The position numbers were made by a program, and so were the translations under genes. Source: an uncultured Prevotella sp. (GTDB lineage: Bacteria; Bacteroidota; Bacteroidia; Bacteroidales; Bacteroidaceae). Taken from it: 8,688 bases of DNA. Below are positions 6,641 through 8,688 of the stretch, piece by piece (position 1 is the first letter of the stretch; each line of letters opens with the position of its first letter). The stretch spans positions 1 to 8,688 of the forward strand of contig CABSIA010000131.1 in assembly GCA_902477645.1 (NCBI GenBank). The letters are read 5' to 3'. The notes beneath the pieces are model-generated. The model ran no database searches and had not been told where the DNA came from. It was given only the letters and a program-made list of their open reading frames with translations.

Positions 6641-7249
6641 TTATTTTACAGCATTTCTCAGTTTCTCGAAATGTGCTATGAGGTCTTTGAAGTCTGTCTG
6701 GTTGTGTATGTCGAACCTGCACCATAGATCGCCGCATACCACAACGCCGCCAAATCCGAGGCTTTTAGCTGTTTTTATGTTTTCAAGGCACATGCCGCCG
6801 AGTGCGTAAACGTGTTTGTCGATAAGTCCCTTGTCGGCAGCCTGCTCAAGCTGATTCTTGTTGAACGACTGTTTTTCGTTGCTGAATTCTATGCAGTCGA
6901 AGATGTTTTTCAGAAAAACGTATTTCGACTTCTTTTTCATATCTTTAAGTGTTGACAGGTCTGTGCATGTCCTGCTGTATTTACCCTTATAGCCGTTGGG
7001 AATGTCGGCCTCTGGAGAGTCGATATGGATACCTGCCAAGTCGTACTCGCTTTTCAGGTAAAAATGGTCGTGAACAGTTATTTTCCTGTAATAGTCTTCA
7101 GGAATGAGAGACAATAGCCGCTCTGAATAAATAGGGGCTGAGTCCGGTTTGAAGAGGTGAAGGTTGTCCAATCCCTCGTCAAAGAGAGTAGTCAAAATTT
7201 TGTCTTCCTCCACAAAGAATGTGGACTTAGTCATTATTATGAGCTTCAT
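6641..7249 (-). CDS. Thiamine phosphate synthase/TenI-family (ThiE-like) protein, function uncertain
   Basis: 202 residues from the ATG at 7249. The pattern is a TIM-barrel of the ThiE/TenI type: MKLIIMTKSTFF start, 'EGLDNLHLFKPDS' (25-37; ThiE has H-L-R-x-K here), 'KITVHDHFYL' (56-65), 'LAGIHI' (71-76), 'SKYVFLKNIFD' (107-117; ThiE has F-x-G-P-x-F), 'VYALGGM' (147-153, the phosphate-binding Gly-Gly strand) and 'GFGGVVVCGD' (166-175). ThiE joins HMP-PP and thiazole phosphate to make thiamine phosphate. Here the T-x-T-K region that handles the pyrophosphate is replaced by a Glu/Asn-rich stretch, and no other thi gene is nearby, so a TenI-like or other role is equally possible. An in-frame ATG at 7282 is upstream, but the promoter-like TACATTTG at 7278-7271 falls between the two, so I chose 7249. 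Confidence 0.72.
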   Translation of the reverse strand: MKLIIMTKSTFFVEEDKILTTLFDEGLDNLHLFKPDSAPIYSERLLSLIPEDYYRKITVHDHFYLKSEYDLAGIHIDSPEADIPNGYKGKYSRTCTDLSTLKDMKKKSKYVFLKNIFDCIEFSNEKQSFNKNQLEQAADKGLIDKHVYALGGMCLENIKTAKSLGFGGVVVCGDLWCRFDIHNQTDFKDLIAHFEKLRNAVK

Positions 7250-7270
7250 CGTTTGTCTTGTTTTCAAATG

Positions 7271-7301
7271 CAAATGTAACATTTTTATTGCAATTAAACA
7301 A
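7271..7301 (-). promoter_or_regulatory. Bacteroidetes-type promoter of the ThiE-like/prs unit
   Basis: On the - strand, TTG (7301-7299) is followed after 20 nt by TACATTTG (7278-7271), matching the -33/-7 pattern (TTG, TAnnTTTG) of the Bacteroidetes housekeeping sigma factor. Transcription would begin near 7265, about 15 nt before the ATG at 7249. Confidence 0.65.
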
Positions 7302-7329
7302 TTATTACGGAAATAAAAAGCTATCTTTG
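7302..7329 (+). promoter_or_regulatory. Promoter of nspC
   Basis: TATCTTTG (7322-7329) is a perfect TAnnTTTG -7 box 17 nt before the ATG at 7347. The -33 element is weak (TTA at 7302-7304, spacer 17). The mRNA leader would be only about 10 nt, with no room for a normal Shine-Dalgarno. Confidence 0.65.
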
Positions 7330-7346
7330 CACAAAATTATTGATAT

Positions 7347-8513
7347 ATGGAAATAAATACAGGAAGTTTTAACGATATACATACTCCAATGTACATTTTG
7401 GAGGAAGATTTGCTGCGCCGCAATCTATCACTCATAAAATCGGTGGCTGATGCGGCAGGTGTTGAGATTATTCTTGCTTTCAAGGCATACGCCCTTTGGA
7501 AAACATTCTCCATTTTCCGTGAATATATATCGTCAACTACAGCCAGCTCTCTGTACGAGGCCCGTCTTGGAGCAGAATTGTTCGGGGCGCCTACTCATAC
7601 CTATTCGCCGGCGTATCTTGACAGCGAGATTGTCGGCATAGCCCGTTGTTCAAGCCATCTTACGTTCAACTCTCTTTCACAGTATGCCAGACTTCATGAG
7701 CTGGCACTTAGCGCAAATCCGTCGCTTTCTTTGGGCGTAAGGGTAAATCCTGAATATAGTGAGGTTGGAACCGACTTATACAATCCCTGTGCGCCTGGTA
7801 CCCGGTTTGGAATAACAGCCGACAAGCTGCCTCCCAAGTTGTTTTCGGATATTGAGGGGTTCCATTGTCATTGTCATTGCGAGAGTGGGGCAGATGTTTT
7901 TGAGCGTACGCTTGTGCATATAGAAGAGAAGTTTTCTAAGTGGTTCCCGCAGCTGAAATGGATAAACTTTGGAGGGGGACACCTGATGACACGTGCCGGT
8001 TATGATGTTCCACACCTTATTAATATACTAAAGGGGTTCCGCAGCCGTTACCCTAATCTGAAGGTTGTTCTTGAGCCAGGCAGTGCCTTTGGATGGCAGA
8101 CGGGGCCTTTGGTGTCGCAGGTTGTTGACGTGGTCGAGGATCACGGAATACGTACCGCCATACTGAATGTCAGCTTTACTTGCCACATGCCCGATTGTCT
8201 TGAGATGCCTTATATGCCAGCTGTGCGTGGTGCTCGTGTGCTTGAAGATGGCGGGCAGGCTAAGTCACCGCATGTTTATAGACTTGGTGGCAACTCTTGT
8301 CTGAGTGGCGATTTTATGGGGCTTTGGGAGTTCGGCCATGAACTTAGTGTTGGTGAAAATGTTATTTTTGAGGATATGCTGCACTATACGACTGTAAAGA
8401 CAAATATGTTCAATGGTGTGAGCCATCCTTCAATATCTTTGCTTCATAGCGACGGAACACTTGAGAAAATGCGTGAATTTACCTTTGAAGACTATAAAAA
8501 CCGGATGAATTAA
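7347..8513 (+). CDS. nspC: Carboxynorspermidine/carboxyspermidine decarboxylase
   Basis: A PLP-dependent fold-III (alanine racemase-like) decarboxylase that makes norspermidine or spermidine by removing the carboxyl group left by carboxy(nor)spermidine dehydrogenase. In gut Bacteroidetes this aspartate-semialdehyde route is the known spermidine pathway, so carboxyspermidine is the likely substrate. The 388-residue length fits the family. Visible sites: PLP lysine Lys46 in 'LAFKAYALWKTF'; 'GVRVNPEYSEV' (130-140); 'GFHCHCHCESGAD' (171-183), where family members usually show G-(L/F)-H-F-H-x-x-C-E; glycine-rich 'NFGGGH' (207-212); phosphate-binding 'LEPGSAFGW' (242-250); catalytic-type 'GGNSCLSGD' (314-322) with Cys318; and 'FEDMLHYTTVKTNMFNG' (341-357). 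The dehydrogenase partner is not in the window. The gene has its own promoter, divergent from the ThiE-like gene, and no convincing terminator before the tRNA promoter. Confidence 0.95.
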   Translation: MEINTGSFNDIHTPMYILEEDLLRRNLSLIKSVADAAGVEIILAFKAYALWKTFSIFREYISSTTASSLYEARLGAELFGAPTHTYSPAYLDSEIVGIARCSSHLTFNSLSQYARLHELALSANPSLSLGVRVNPEYSEVGTDLYNPCAPGTRFGITADKLPPKLFSDIEGFHCHCHCESGADVFERTLVHIEEKFSKWFPQLKWINFGGGHLMTRAGYDVPHLINILKGFRSRYPNLKVVLEPGSAFGWQTGPLVSQVVDVVEDHGIRTAILNVSFTCHMPDCLEMPYMPAVRGARVLEDGGQAKSPHVYRLGGNSCLSGDFMGLWEFGHELSVGENVIFEDMLHYTTVKTNMFNGVSHPSISLLHSDGTLEKMREFTFEDYKNRMN

Positions 8514-8553
8514 AGAAAAAACGCAATTTTTTGAAAAAAAAGTGCCGAAAAGT

Positions 8554-8583
8554 TTGCAGGTTCGGAAAAAAGCCGTACCTTTG
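8554..8583 (+). promoter_or_regulatory. Strong promoter of the tRNA gene
   Basis: TTG (8554-8556, within TTTG) and TACCTTTG (8576-8583) are separated by 19 nt, a near-ideal Bacteroidetes promoter. Transcription would start about 8590, giving a ~45-nt leader before the tRNA at 8635. Confidence 0.8.
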
Positions 8584-8634
8584 CACCGCATTAAGAGAAA
8601 TGCTCCTTACAAAACTTATAAAGTGAGGGTGAAT

Positions 8635-8688
8635 GCGGAAATAGCTCAGTTGGTAGAGCACAACCTTGCCAAGGTTGGGGTCGCGGGT
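8635..8688 (+). tRNA. tRNA-Gly (GCC), 3' end cut by window
   Basis: Acceptor 5' strand GCGGAAA (8635-8641), D-arm GCTC-AGTTGGTA-GAGC (8644-8659), anticodon stem CAACC/GGTTG (8661-8665, 8673-8677) with loop TTGCCAA and anticodon GCC (8668-8670), variable loop GGGTC, then the 5' side of the T-stem GCGGG. The T-loop, acceptor 3' strand and end lie beyond the window. The next genes may be more tRNAs on the same transcript, which cannot be seen here. Confidence 0.96.

Noticed and set aside
7250..7282. N-terminal extension (MLHLHLKTRQT) of the ThiE-like protein
   Set aside because: It would start upstream of and overlap the predicted -7 box, and it does not resemble the family N-terminus, which starts at MKLIIMT.
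8514..8545. Terminator behind nspC
   Set aside because: Only a 6-bp A/T stem (AAAAAA...TTTTTT around CGCAA) is possible; too weak to call, though the A/T-rich tract may still act as one.

Overview
The window looks like a chromosomal segment of a Bacteroidales bacterium, most probably Prevotella or a close relative. Evidence: three non-ribosomal-looking promoters fit the Bacteroidetes pattern (TTG about 20 nt upstream of TAnnTTTG); most starts lack a Shine-Dalgarno sequence; the large secreted proteins end in the short 'YN-x-x-G ... G-x-x-I-x-x-G-K-K' tail common in Prevotella; and there is a CASDC-type polyamine gene. The genus is an inference from style of sequence, not from a marker gene.

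Left block, + strand (1-5264): a probable three-gene transcription unit for exported proteins. It starts with the 3' part of a large secreted protein with an Omp28-like region that has lost its CxxC (1-1559). Next is a 1122-residue secreted mosaic of beta-sandwich domains (1598-4966), then an unusual 59-residue peptide gene with a strong Shine-Dalgarno (4994-5173). The unit ends in two consecutive hairpins, the second a textbook intrinsic terminator.

Middle (5265-5656): about 390 bp without a gene, but rich in structure. It holds a GC-rich array of three 22-bp units containing a perfect 15-bp inverted repeat, a 37-bp imperfect palindrome, and the terminator of the gene that converges from the right. 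A weak promoter-like box suggests, without proving, a small RNA.

Right block: on the - strand, a ThiE/TenI-like gene (6641-7249) lies 45 bp upstream of prs (5657-6595), the PRPP synthetase, with no visible promoter between them; they probably form a two-gene unit. A compact divergent promoter region (7271-7329) fires this unit leftward and the carboxy(nor)spermidine decarboxylase gene nspC (7347-8513) rightward. A strong promoter then drives a tRNA-Gly(GCC), cut by the window edge.

No mobile element, CRISPR array or phage gene is visible. The least explained items are the 59-residue peptide, the intergenic repeats and the mosaic codon usage of the large secreted protein.
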